Below, piece by piece: positions 9,250 to 17,866 of a stretch of DNA of 64,000 nucleotides. The DNA lies in NCBI RefSeq assembly GCF_017183135.1, contig NZ_JADDXW010000002.1:1-64000 (forward strand). The letters run 5' to 3'. This DNA is from Aurantimonas marina (GTDB taxonomy: Bacteria > Pseudomonadota > Alphaproteobacteria > Rhizobiales > Rhizobiaceae). The notes below the pieces were generated by a model. That model was not told the DNA's origin. It was given only the letters and a program-made list of their open reading frames with translations, and made no database searches. Position 1 is the first letter of the stretch. Every line of letters begins with the position of its first letter. Made by a program: the position numbers and the translations under genes.

Positions 9250-10125
9250 ATGACAGAAGTATTTTATACCTACGTATGGGGCAGCTCCGGGAGCCGGGGA
9301 GGCCCACTGACCTTTGCCAGCAAACAGAATCGCACGGTCGCCATCCGCAGCACTCAGGAAGGCAATCTGGTCTTTGGCGTTGTAAGTCGCACTCCCGGCG
9401 ATTCTACCGTACAAATCCCCGACGAATTGAAGGGGCGCGTCATCAATGTCTGGCAGATAAGCCACAGCACAGCAGATACTGCCGAATTCGGGATCGAGGC
9501 AATTAATGCCTGGGACAGGCTCAAAAGCGGCAGCTATCGCTGGCCTTACGCCCTTCAGCCGATCCGTACGTGGATCATCCGAGATGCTCCGGAGTTTCGC
9601 GACCTGACTGGGTATACATCTACGACCCACACCCAGCGCGCCATTACCACCCTCCAGGAAGTGGATGAAGAGCTGGCCGCCACGCTTAAGGATCTGCTCG
9701 CTTCCAATGGCGAAGAGTTGGAGGTGATGAGCCCGCACTACCAGACCATGGCGGCCCGCGTTCAACAGCTTCGTCAGAAGCACCCTTTCGCTCTGAACGG
9801 CTATAAGATCGAACCGAACACTGAGGCCACAAACAGCATCTACGTTGCTACCCTGGGGAGAGGCGGCCGTGTCCTGAAGATCGGCCACGCACAGGATGCA
9901 AAACAGCGCGTGAGCGAATTCAACAAATTCCGCCTATCCGGTGAGCCGCAATGGGTACTTCACACGGACCAAGCCATCGGCTCAATTCACGATGCCATTG
10001 ACGTGGAAAAGCAACTCGGCGAGGCGTTTGCTAACTATCGTACAGAGCCCAACAATAACGAGGTTTACGTCGGCCTCGACCCAATGACTGTTTTATCCAG
10101 ATTGGCCACGGTTCGACTCCGGTGA
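9250..10125 (+). CDS. Orphan protein, possible EVE/PUA-like domain plus GIY-YIG (T5orf172-like) domain
   Basis: Not a protein I can name. The 291 residues fall into two parts. Residues 1-115 have features reminiscent of EVE/PUA-fold base-reading domains: an N-terminal YTYVWGSSG, a GNLVFGVVS strand, GRVINVWQISHST, then WPYALQPIRTWIIRDAP. Residues about 192-285 look like a GIY-YIG domain of the T5orf172/MUG113 type: SIYVATL, then KIGHAQDAKQRVSEFN, and finally a glutamate-containing helix DAIDVEKQLGEAF with NEVYVGL. Such a fusion would read modified DNA and cut it, as in some type IV restriction systems, but this is inference from pattern only. The ATG at 9250 has a G-rich Shine-Dalgarno (GGGGGCGGGGGG); an ATG at 9232 is possible. 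Lower G+C and lack of partner genes suggest horizontal acquisition. Confidence 0.55.
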   Translation: MTEVFYTYVWGSSGSRGGPLTFASKQNRTVAIRSTQEGNLVFGVVSRTPGDSTVQIPDELKGRVINVWQISHSTADTAEFGIEAINAWDRLKSGSYRWPYALQPIRTWIIRDAPEFRDLTGYTSTTHTQRAITTLQEVDEELAATLKDLLASNGEELEVMSPHYQTMAARVQQLRQKHPFALNGYKIEPNTEATNSIYVATLGRGGRVLKIGHAQDAKQRVSEFNKFRLSGEPQWVLHTDQAIGSIHDAIDVEKQLGEAFANYRTEPNNNEVYVGLDPMTVLSRLATVRLR

Positions 10126-10165
10126 GCTGAGCACCTTCTTCAGGCTACGTATCGCGCCGCCCCCT

Positions 10166-11968
10166 TCACACAAACAAATCCACCAGTTCGAACTTGTCCA
10201 CGTCGACGATGCCCTTGTCGGAGATACGCAGCGCCGGGATCACCACCAGCGCCAGCAGCGAGTGCTGCATATAGGCGTTGTTCAGCGTGCAGCTGGCCTC
10301 GCGCATCGCTTCGATCAGCCGGTCGGCCTTGGCCGCGACGATCTCGGCCCGCTCGTCCGACATCAGCCCCGCGATCGGCATCTCTATCAGCGCCTTCTCC
10401 TCGCCGTCTGCGAAGAAGGTCACGCCGCCGCCAACCTCGCCCAGCCGGTTGGCGGCCAGCGCCATGTCTTCCTCGGACGTGCCGACGACGATCATGTGGT
10501 GACTGTCGTGCGCCACCGTCGAGGCCATGGCGCAGCGCCCCTTATAGCCAAAGCCCGAGACGAAGCCGTTGACCACCTCGCCGCTCGCGCGGTGACGCTC
10601 CACCAATGCGATGCGGCAGACGTCACCGGCGACATCCGGCATCGCCACACCGCCCGCGACGGACACGGTCGCCGTCAGCGCCCTGGTCGGCGCCTGGTTC
10701 TCGACCACGCCGATGACGCGAACCTTCGCTGTGTCGCCCGCCCCGGCCGGCACCGCGACGCGAAAATCCTCAGGCACTAGCGGCCGGCCGAGCTTGACCG
10801 TATCCTTGGCCGTGGCCGGATAGGCATAGGCCGGCATATCGGCTTCAAGCCCTCCGTCCGCCGCCAGACGCACGCCGCGGCCATAGACTTCGTCGATCGT
10901 CAGTTCCGCCAGATCGGAAACGATCAGGAAATCGGCCCGCCGGCCCGGCGTCACCGAGCCGATCTCGCGCTCCAGCTTGAAATGCTCGGCGGTGTTGATC
11001 GTCGCCATCTGGATCGCCGTCATCGGCTTCAAACCCTGGCTGATCGCGTGGCGGACGACCCGGTCCATATGGCCGTCGCGCACCAGCGTGCCGGAATGGC
11101 AGTCGTCGGTGCACAGGATGAAGTGCCGTGAATCGAGACCCATTTCGGTGATCGCTCGGACCTGGGCGGCGACGTCGTACCAGGCCGAGCCCAGCCGCAG
11201 CATCGCCTTCATGCCCTGGCGCACGCGCGCCGCCGCGTCCTCCATGCGGGTGCCCTCGTGGTCGTCTTCCGGACCACCGGCCACATAGCCGTGGAAAGCC
11301 CGGCCGAGATCCGGCGAGGCATAGTGCCCGCCGACGGTCTTGCCGGCTCGCCGGGTCGCCGCGATCTCGCCGACCATCGTGGCGTCGTTCGCCGCGACGC
11401 CGGGAAAATTCATCACCTCGCCGAGCCCGATGATCGCCGGCCAGCCCATCGCCTCGGCGACCTCCGCCGGTCCGAGGATCGCCCCGCCCTCTTCCAGTCC
11501 CGGCGCCGAGGGCACGCAGGACGGCATCTGCACCCAGACATTCACGGGCTGTTCGAGCGCCTCGTCATGCATCAGCCGGATGCCGGGAAGGCCGAGCACG
11601 TTGGCGATCTCGTGCGGATCGATGAACATCGAGGTCGTGCCATGCGGAATCACCGCGCGGCAGAATTCGGTCACCGTCACCATGCCGCTTTCGACATGCA
11701 TATGCGCGTCGCAGAGCCCCGGCATCACATAACGTCCGGCGGCGTCGACGACACAGGTTTCGTCGCCGATCGTATGAGCCGCATCAGGACCGCAATAGGC
11801 GAAGCGCCCGGCCTTCACCGCGATGTCGGTGGCGGGAATGATCTCGCCGGAGTGCACGTTCACCCAGCGCGCATCGCGCACCACAAGGTCAGCGGCGGCG
11901 CGCCCCATGGCGACATCGACAAGTTGCGACGCCACGGTATCGAAGGGCTCTGGACGGTACGTGCTCAT
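10166..11968 (-). CDS. ade: Adenine deaminase
   Basis: A 600-residue amidohydrolase that deaminates adenine to hypoxanthine in purine salvage. The metal-binding motif DAHMHVESGMVT lies near residue 92, followed by HGTTSMFIDPHEIANV. The catalytic CTDDCHSGTL lies near residue 287. A C-terminal adenine deaminase domain follows (VAHDSHHMIVVGTSEEDM). The length equals that of typical bacterial Ade enzymes. The start at 11968 fits the family N-terminus. Gpt, encoded at 22240, would salvage the hypoxanthine or guanine products. Confidence 0.92.
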   Translation of the reverse strand: MSTYRPEPFDTVASQLVDVAMGRAAADLVVRDARWVNVHSGEIIPATDIAVKAGRFAYCGPDAAHTIGDETCVVDAAGRYVMPGLCDAHMHVESGMVTVTEFCRAVIPHGTTSMFIDPHEIANVLGLPGIRLMHDEALEQPVNVWVQMPSCVPSAPGLEEGGAILGPAEVAEAMGWPAIIGLGEVMNFPGVAANDATMVGEIAATRRAGKTVGGHYASPDLGRAFHGYVAGGPEDDHEGTRMEDAAARVRQGMKAMLRLGSAWYDVAAQVRAITEMGLDSRHFILCTDDCHSGTLVRDGHMDRVVRHAISQGLKPMTAIQMATINTAEHFKLEREIGSVTPGRRADFLIVSDLAELTIDEVYGRGVRLAADGGLEADMPAYAYPATAKDTVKLGRPLVPEDFRVAVPAGAGDTAKVRVIGVVENQAPTRALTATVSVAGGVAMPDVAGDVCRIALVERHRASGEVVNGFVSGFGYKGRCAMASTVAHDSHHMIVVGTSEEDMALAANRLGEVGGGVTFFADGEEKALIEMPIAGLMSDERAEIVAAKADRLIEAMREASCTLNNAYMQHSLLALVVIPALRISDKGIVDVDKFELVDLFV

Positions 11969-12124
11969 GACTTATCCACACCCTTGCGCCGTTTTCCGGA
12001 AGTCGAATCGAACAAGAAAGCGTGATGGCCCAGACAGCTATGCTACACTGATCTCGCATTACAACTGTTGCGATTTGCGTGCAAAACAACGGTCGAAGAA
12101 AGGCCCGCAACCTCTTCCGATAGC

Positions 12125-12210
12125 TGGTGCGGGCGGCGGGACTCGAACCCGCACGGGACGAAGCCCGAGGGATTTTAAGTCCCTTGCGTCTACCATTCCG
12201 CCACGCCCGC
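12125..12210 (-). tRNA. tRNA-Leu (anticodon TAA), CCA encoded
   Basis: The acceptor stem GCGGGCG (5' end at 12210) pairs with CGCCCGC. The anticodon arm AGGGA-CTTAAAA-TCCCT gives anticodon TAA, which reads UUA. A class II variable arm and the T-loop GGTTCGAGTCC are present. The 3' ACCA is encoded (12128 down to 12125). The total of 86 nt suits a bacterial leucine tRNA. Confidence 0.96.
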
Positions 12211-12648
12211 TCCTGGCGGAGCACAACTCCAAGCCGCGAGCGGTGTCAAGTTTTGTGCACAATTGCCACAGTTCACGAAAAATCCACTGACGTTCCCGCT
12301 AAAAAAGGCGTACCGTCTCGCTTGCGATGATGTTTTCGTTGCAGGTGCGGCAGAAATGGGGGCTGGCATGAGGAAATATCTGGACCGTCCCGACACCTCC
12401 ACCCATTCTTGCGGAACGCCTGTTTTCGACACGTTCGAGGGCCTTTACGCCTCCGGCCTGCTCACATGCCTGAAGCGACAAAACCTGGCGCTGGATCGCC
12501 TGCGGCATGCCTTGGAAAACGAACTGGCGCTGCCGGCCCGCGGATTCCCACGTCGGAGTCACCTACGCTTCAAGGCCTGACTCCCGAAGCTTCGCATGGC
12601 CCGGTAGCCGACCGCGAGCCTTGTCTGGAACTGAGGGCGATCCAGATT
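12211..12648. other. Intergenic stretch downstream of dcpA-like gene; no gene I can support
   Basis: These 438 bases lie between the tRNA-Leu gene and the end of the GGDEF-EAL gene. Open frames on both strands (for example plus-strand 12263-12580) have no recognisable domain, membrane segment or good ribosome-binding site. I saw no integrase or direct repeat of the tRNA 3' end to suggest an attachment site. Confidence 0.4.
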
Positions 12649-14988
12649 TCACGCAGCCGTCCGGCTGCGCCTTTTGGTTCTCCCTGCGGGCAAGCGAATC
12701 TCCGACGCCGGTTTGGGACGGCCGAAAAAATAACCCTGCAACTCGGTACAACCGAGTGCCTGCAACTTGCAGAACTGCTCTTCCGTCTCCACTCCCTCGG
12801 CGGTGGTCGTCACACCGAGATCCCTGCCGAGCGCGATGACGAGTTCGACGATCGGCAGATGGTCCGAATTGTCGGACATGTCGCGGATGAAGGACTGATC
12901 GATCTTGATCTTGTCGAAGGGAAAGCTGCGCAGATAGCTCAGCGACGAATACCCCGTTCCGAAATCGTCCAGGGCGACCCTAACGCCCAACTCGCGCAGC
13001 TGGTGAAGGATCGTCAAGGTGTGCTCACTGTCTTCCAGCAGCACCGATTCGGTGATTTCCAGTTCCAGGCGATCGGCGGAAAGGCCGGAAGCGGCCAAGG
13101 CGTTGACCACTGCTTGCACGAGCGCCTGGCTGCGGAACTGCGCCGGGGAAAGATTGACAGCGATCCTGATCGCCGCCGGCCATCTGCTCGCTCGCTCGCA
13201 GGCCTGCCGCAAGACCCAGTCGCCCAGACTGACGATCAGCCCGATATCCTCAGCGACCGGAATGAATTCGGATGGGGGGATCATTCCCCGGGTCGGATGG
13301 CGCCAGCGGACCAACGCTTCGAAGCCACAGATTTCCTCACGCTCGGCATTGATGATCGGCTGATAGAAGACATCCAGTTCGTTATTCGGAAGCGCCTTGC
13401 GAAGGTCGGCCTCCAGTCCCTTGCGAGCTTGGAGTTGGTCATCCATCTGAGGTTCGAAGAAGCGGAACGTTCGTTTTCCGCTGGTCTTGGCTTCATAGAG
13501 TGCGAGATCGGCCTGCTTGAGAAGGACACCCGCGTTATCCGCCGTCCCCTTGAACTCGGCGATACCGATGCTCAGCCCAATCAGGACTTCCTGTCCGTCG
13601 ATTTCGTAGGGCGCGCCGACCGCCTCGATCAGCCGGGAAGCAATTGCGGCGAGGTCGCGAGGCTCGTCAGACGGCAGGAGAAGCAGCGTGAACTCGTCGC
13701 CCCCGACGCGCGCAACGAGATCCTTCTCGCGGACGTTGCGGCGCAATCGGTCGGCCACGCATTTCAACAACTCGTCGCCCCGCTGATGGCCTAGGGTGTC
13801 GTTGACGTCCTTGAACCGGTCGAGATCGAGACACATGATGGCGAGGAAACTCTGGTCTTGCAGGGCGCGGGACAGAGCTTGATCCAATCTCTCGCCGAAC
13901 AGGACCCGGTTGGCCAAGTCGGTCAACGAGTCGAAATGCGCCATGTGAACGATCTGGTGTTCCACCCGGCGCAGGTCGGTGATGTCCTCGTATGTCGCGA
14001 TCCAACCGCCGTCCCCGAGCGCGGCGTGCGTGACCGAAATGGAGCGCCCGTCGAAGCACTCCTGGACAAAAACCGAACTCCGGTGATCGTAAATCAGTCC
14101 TTGTTGCTGCGCGTGGATCTGCCTCAGGGCCGCCGAGCAATCCGCTTCGTCGGCTTCCCTCACCAACCGATCGAGCGGAACGCCCGGCTGCAGCGCCGTG
14201 TAGGATAGACCGAACATCTCGCCAAATCGCTCGTTCCACACGACCAGGTGCCCTTGCGTGTCGAACATGCACAGGCCCTGAGACATGTTGCTCAAGGCCG
14301 CCCTGAACCGATGATTTTGGGTCTGCAGCGCCGCCGAGGTCGCTCTGAGGTCGTCGGCCAGGTCGTGAAGGTCGTCGTGTGCCCGGCCCAGCAGCCGGTT
14401 GTTCCAGACCAGCAGCAGGATCAGCGCAATGCCACAAACGATCAGGCCGGCAGCCAGTCCCGTGAAGATGTAATGGAGGCGCAGCAGTGCCTTCTGATCC
14501 TCCGCGACGCGCTCCGCCCCCAGTTGAGTCGCGAAGGATGCAAGCGAGGCGAGTTCCGATTCGAAGGGTGACAGCAACCGCTCGGTTTGGCGAGCAATGA
14601 CCGGTTCGCCGGCACGCGCCAACAGCGGCTCAACCGAGGTGAGCACGTCTTCCAGACGCTGAACGATCCGGCGAGCATGCGAATCCTTCTCGATGAATTC
14701 GGCCGCCTCGCCCTGCTTCAGGATGTTGACCCGATTCAGCAGGATATCGAAGCGAAGCATGACCTCGTCGCCGTCCACGCCGCTGCCGGGGACAGCGATG
14801 GCGGAAACACGCTGCTGCAAGCGCGTGAATTCCACCAGCGCTTGGGTCACCGCCCATGTCGTGTTGTAGCTGGCCACTTGTCGAAGCGCCTGTTGGCGGT
14901 CGACGATCAGGTTGGAAATGTAAGCCGTCGCCAGGACGAAGCAGCCCACAGTAACCGCCAGCAGCAGTTGGACGAGTCGCATCGCCAT
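12649..14988 (-). CDS. Dual GGDEF-EAL membrane protein, DcpA-like diguanylate cyclase/phosphodiesterase
   Basis: A 779-residue inner-membrane c-di-GMP enzyme. A first membrane helix (about residues 4-27), a periplasmic helical region to about 175 and a second helix (about 175-195) are followed by a PAS domain (225-340). The GGDEF domain (345-510) has an intact GGDEF active site and an RxxD inhibitory site (REKD, five residues before it). The EAL domain (525-765) keeps FEALVRW, NLSPAQF, ITES, LDDFGTGYSS, DKIKIDQSF and TAEGVET. Both activities are therefore plausible. The ATG at 14988 has GAGAA upstream; a TTG at 15021 overlapping the previous gene is an alternative. It forms an operon with the periplasmic protein just upstream, the arrangement of pruR-dcpA in Agrobacterium tumefaciens, where a pterin signal switches the enzyme between synthesis and degradation. 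Confidence 0.85.
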   Translation of the reverse strand: MAMRLVQLLLAVTVGCFVLATAYISNLIVDRQQALRQVASYNTTWAVTQALVEFTRLQQRVSAIAVPGSGVDGDEVMLRFDILLNRVNILKQGEAAEFIEKDSHARRIVQRLEDVLTSVEPLLARAGEPVIARQTERLLSPFESELASLASFATQLGAERVAEDQKALLRLHYIFTGLAAGLIVCGIALILLLVWNNRLLGRAHDDLHDLADDLRATSAALQTQNHRFRAALSNMSQGLCMFDTQGHLVVWNERFGEMFGLSYTALQPGVPLDRLVREADEADCSAALRQIHAQQQGLIYDHRSSVFVQECFDGRSISVTHAALGDGGWIATYEDITDLRRVEHQIVHMAHFDSLTDLANRVLFGERLDQALSRALQDQSFLAIMCLDLDRFKDVNDTLGHQRGDELLKCVADRLRRNVREKDLVARVGGDEFTLLLLPSDEPRDLAAIASRLIEAVGAPYEIDGQEVLIGLSIGIAEFKGTADNAGVLLKQADLALYEAKTSGKRTFRFFEPQMDDQLQARKGLEADLRKALPNNELDVFYQPIINAEREEICGFEALVRWRHPTRGMIPPSEFIPVAEDIGLIVSLGDWVLRQACERASRWPAAIRIAVNLSPAQFRSQALVQAVVNALAASGLSADRLELEITESVLLEDSEHTLTILHQLRELGVRVALDDFGTGYSSLSYLRSFPFDKIKIDQSFIRDMSDNSDHLPIVELVIALGRDLGVTTTAEGVETEEQFCKLQALGCTELQGYFFGRPKPASEIRLPAGRTKRRSRTAA

Positions 14989-15013
14989 TGTGGGTTTCTC
15001 GCGAGCGGAAAGG

Positions 15014-15538
15014 TTATTCAACGATCAGCTTGGAGAGTTGCCACGCCGAGCGGCCGTAAAAAGTCTGGCTCTGCAGCGCTACGTCACTGTCATACGGATA
15101 GACGATGAAGAGCGGTCCCTTGTCCCGAACAGGCATATATTCGCTGTCCCGCTTGAGGGCGATGATGGTGCCGTGCCTCGCAAAATCCTCGATCGGGATC
15201 TCGGTGCTGTAGTCATTCAGTGCCACGGCTTTCACCCGTGTGCCACGAGCGCCGAGCAGTGTCATCAGCTTGTCCAGCCGGACGCCTTCGAATTTCACCG
15301 GATTGTCGTACCACGGCGTCATGGTCTCGAAAGTGACAGTCCCGAGCGCTTCCAGCATCTCCCGATCGAATTCAGCGCTGTCGCCGGCATTGGTCACCTC
15401 AATCTTGCCGGACACCGTCAAAATCGGCTTTCCAGCGGGGCTTTGGAGACCTTCGGCATAGGCGACCGCCCCCGCGAACAGGAGACAAAATCCCGCCATG
15501 GCAGCGCTTGGGGCAAGCTTTGCTCGTGGTCGAAGCAT
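15014..15538 (-). CDS. Periplasmic molybdopterin-fold (SUOX-like) protein, PruR-like pterin sensor
   Basis: 174 residues with a Sec signal peptide (hydrophobic core AGFCLLFAGAVAYA, cleavage after AYA). The mature part resembles the sulfite-oxidase/molybdopterin-binding fold, with TPWYDNPVKFEGVRLDKLM and FIVYPYDSD. The mature protein has no cysteine, so the molybdenum-ligating cysteine of true sulfite oxidases is missing, as expected for a protein that binds a pterin without catalysing redox chemistry. The start at 15538 has GGAAGGAAG 6 nt upstream, which itself contains the alternative ATG at 15553. The stop abuts the GGDEF-EAL gene, suggesting translational coupling. The A. tumefaciens PruR precedent is established knowledge; assigning this protein to that role is inference. 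Confidence 0.75.
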   Translation of the reverse strand: MLRPRAKLAPSAAMAGFCLLFAGAVAYAEGLQSPAGKPILTVSGKIEVTNAGDSAEFDREMLEALGTVTFETMTPWYDNPVKFEGVRLDKLMTLLGARGTRVKAVALNDYSTEIPIEDFARHGTIIALKRDSEYMPVRDKGPLFIVYPYDSDVALQSQTFYGRSAWQLSKLIVE

Positions 15539-15711
15539 GTCACTTCCTTCCATTTGCAGACGCGGGATTATGCGCAGCGAATGCTAACCGTTGATGAAGG
15601 CGACCAACGCGGCAGAAAGATCGGCGGCGTTATGGCCCCGATCGAATTTTAATAAAACCATAAAGTATGCGTATTAAACGTCACCGAGCCAATTGGGGAG
15701 GTTGGACGCCC
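15539..15711. promoter_or_regulatory. Divergent promoter region between pruR-like and folE-like genes
   Basis: This 173-bp intergenic segment must carry promoters for both the pterin-sensor operon (minus) and the pterin-synthesis pair (plus). An AT-rich core at about 15648-15677 (TTTTAATAAAACCATAAAG) is the likely plus-strand promoter area. No regulator box was recognised. Confidence 0.4.
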
Positions 15712-16383
15712 ATGAACTTTCATCCCGCAAAATCGCTTCACCAGCAACTGTGCAACGAACGGGTCGAGGATATTGATCAAGCCGGGCGGGAGGCGATGAG
15801 GGTCTTGGTTGCCGCCAAGCTCGGCGAACTCTTCGACATCCTCCAGATTGATCACCAAAGCGACCACAACACCCGCGACACCCCGGAGCGGGTCGCCAAG
15901 ATGTACGTGGAGGAGATTCTGCGCGGCCGTTATACGGCACCGCCGGAGATCACCGAATTCGACAATGCCGAAGGCTACGACCAGCTCATCGTGACGGGAC
16001 CGATCGATGTGCGCTCGACATGCGCCCATCACCTGATGCCGATCTATGGCCACGCCTATATCGGCATTCTGCCAGCCACCGGCGGCAAGCTCATCGGTCT
16101 GTCCAAATACGATCGAATCGTCGATTATTTTTCCGCGCGCCTGCAGATCCAGGAAGAACTGGTCAATCAGATCGGGCGATTCATCTGCGAGCGGACCAAA
16201 CCTCGCGGTCTGGCCGTCCGGATGAGCGCCGTGCACATGTGCAAGACCCATCGCGGGATCAAGGCATCCCACCGAAGCCGCATGGTCAGCTGTTGCTATT
16301 TTGGAGAAATGGACAGCGATCGATCCCTCAAAGCCGAGTTCCTGCAGGAATGCCTTGCGTTGGAACGCGGCGCAGGCGACTGA
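15712..16383 (+). CDS. folE: GTP cyclohydrolase I family protein (divergent FolE)
   Basis: A 223-residue type I GTP cyclohydrolase, which forms dihydroneopterin triphosphate from GTP. Zinc-ligand positions are kept in STCAHHLMP (Cys and second His) and HMCKTHRG (Cys). The glutamate that follows the first cysteine in E. coli FolE (CEHH) is alanine here, and the C-terminal MRG motif is THRG, so this is a divergent paralogue. The start at 15712 is preceded by GGGGAGG; an ATG at 15667 is less likely. It is divergent from the PruR/DcpA-like pair and followed 40 nt later by a PTPS-like gene. It may make a signalling pterin rather than serve folate synthesis. Confidence 0.85.
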   Translation: MNFHPAKSLHQQLCNERVEDIDQAGREAMRVLVAAKLGELFDILQIDHQSDHNTRDTPERVAKMYVEEILRGRYTAPPEITEFDNAEGYDQLIVTGPIDVRSTCAHHLMPIYGHAYIGILPATGGKLIGLSKYDRIVDYFSARLQIQEELVNQIGRFICERTKPRGLAVRMSAVHMCKTHRGIKASHRSRMVSCCYFGEMDSDRSLKAEFLQECLALERGAGD

Positions 16384-16423
16384 GTCTGCCCGCTGCCTCG
16401 ACGACCCGTTCCAGGAGATTTCG

Positions 16424-16918
16424 ATGAACCAGCAAGTCCGCGCAGCCTCCTCGACGATCGAGCCGCGGGCGATCTACCGTTCGACCAAAGCCTATGATCA
16501 CAGCGAGGGACTCTCGTGCTGCTTTCGCCAGTGGCGGGCCACACACTCCCATTGCCGATTGATCCACGGATACGCGCTCGCCTTTCGCTTCGTTTTCGCC
16601 ACCTTCGAACTCGACCGGCACAATTGGTGCTTCGACTTCGGCGGGCTGAAACCGGTCAAGACGTGGCTGAAGGAGATGTTCGACCATACGATGATCGTCG
16701 CCGAGGATGATCCGGAACTGTCGCGCTTCGAGTCACTCGCCGCCGCGGATCTCGTCGATTTGCGCGTGCTGCCGGCGGTGGGCTGCGAGGCAACGGCGAA
16801 ATTCGTTTTCGACTATGTCTCGAAATTCCTCCAAGCGGAGAGCGGCGACCGTGTCTGGCTCGAAAGCGTCGAAGTCTGCGAACATGGCGGCAACTCGGCG
16901 ATCTACGCCATCCGCTGA
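16424..16918 (+). CDS. 6-pyruvoyl-tetrahydropterin synthase / QueD-like protein, non-canonical
   Basis: 164 residues of the PTPS/6-carboxytetrahydropterin synthase superfamily, which acts on dihydroneopterin triphosphate, the FolE product. The family core is seen as SHCRLIHGYAL, NWCFDFGGLKPVK and FDHTMIVAEDD. The canonical HGH zinc motif is HGY, and the upstream AAH histidine is replaced by FRQWRATHSH, so metal binding may differ. Start ATG at 16424 has AGGAG 8 nt upstream. No other queuosine gene (queC, queE, queF) is nearby, so a role in queuosine synthesis is not supported by context. Pairing with FolE and the PruR-DcpA-like operon suggests a pterin product used in signalling. Confidence 0.72.
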   Translation: MNQQVRAASSTIEPRAIYRSTKAYDHSEGLSCCFRQWRATHSHCRLIHGYALAFRFVFATFELDRHNWCFDFGGLKPVKTWLKEMFDHTMIVAEDDPELSRFESLAAADLVDLRVLPAVGCEATAKFVFDYVSKFLQAESGDRVWLESVEVCEHGGNSAIYAIR

Positions 16919-17038
16919 GACGCCGACCGCGCGACGAAGCGGCGTTCCTTGAATGCTCGCCCGGAGCGGCGGGCAGCGGCATCGCCACCACCCGCCCCCC
17001 GGCATCCGGACCTTGCCCGGACACATTCGACCTTGTGC

Positions 17039-17638
17039 TCAGGCCGCGACTTTCGCTGCGATCTCGGCGATATGTTTGCCCTGGAAGCGGGCTCCGTCGA
17101 GTTCGATCTCGCTCGGCATGCGCGACCCATCGCCCTTGGCTATGGTCGTCGCGCCATAGGGCGAGCCGCCAACGATCTCGTCCATGTTCATCTGGCCGGC
17201 AAAAGCATAGGGCAGGCCGACCACGATCAGGCCCTGATGCAGCAACGTCTTGTGGGCCGACAAAAGCGTGGCCTCGTTGCCGCCGTGCTGGGTCGCGGAG
17301 GACGCAAAAGCACCGCCGACCTTGCCGACCAGAGCGCCCTTCGCCCAGAGCGGGCCGGTGCGATCCCAGAAAGCCTGCATCTGCGAGCACATGTTGCCGT
17401 AGCGGGTCGGCACGCCGATGATGATCGCGTCGTAGTTCGGCAATTCCATCGGATCGCATTCGGGATAGGGATGATCGGTCTTGAATCCCGCCGCCTCGAC
17501 GACCTCCTGCGGCGCGGTCTCCGGCGCCCGCTTGATGTCGACGCTGGCGCCGGCGCTTTCGGCGCCTTCCGCGACAGCCTTGGCCATCGCCTCGATATGA
17601 CCGTAGCTGGAATAATAGAGGATCAGGACCTTCGCCAT
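17039..17638 (-). CDS. wrbA: NAD(P)H:quinone oxidoreductase WrbA
   Basis: A 199-residue flavodoxin-like FMN protein, the usual WrbA length. It reduces quinones by two electrons, limiting semiquinone and oxidative stress. The FMN phosphate loop is near residues 8-15 ([12 protein letters not shown]). Further WrbA signatures are [18 protein letters not shown] and [13 protein letters not shown]. Start at 17638 with GGAG 7 nt upstream. It is transcribed convergently to the PTPS-like gene; the 120-bp gap between them shows no clear terminator. Confidence 0.95.
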   Translation of the reverse strand: MAKVLILYYSSYGHIEAMAKAVAEGAESAGASVDIKRAPETAPQEVVEAAGFKTDHPYPECDPMELPNYDAIIIGVPTRYGNMCSQMQAFWDRTGPLWAKGALVGKVGGAFASSATQHGGNEATLLSAHKTLLHQGLIVVGLPYAFAGQMNMDEIVGGSPYGATTIAKGDGSRMPSEIELDGARFQGKHIAEIAAKVAA

Positions 17639-17866
17639 TCTCATCTCCTTCGCTTTGATTGAACGATTGTCGGCTGTTGGGCCTTGGGGGAGATAACGCA
17701 AAAGGGGGCGGGAAGGATCGCGGCAATCCCGCGACGGACCGTCGCCGCAATGGCGACACAGGCTCAGGCCGATGTTTTCAAGCGATCGGAAGTCCGAGTC
17801 GCCCTTGCCATCGTCACGGAGCGCCCCTTCTTATCTGCTTCCCATCGTTCGCCCTGGAGTGCCTCC

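Noticed and set aside
12263..12580. Small open frame after tRNA-Leu
   Set aside because: No family resemblance, no good ribosome-binding site, and an equally long open frame exists on the opposite strand (12299-12562).
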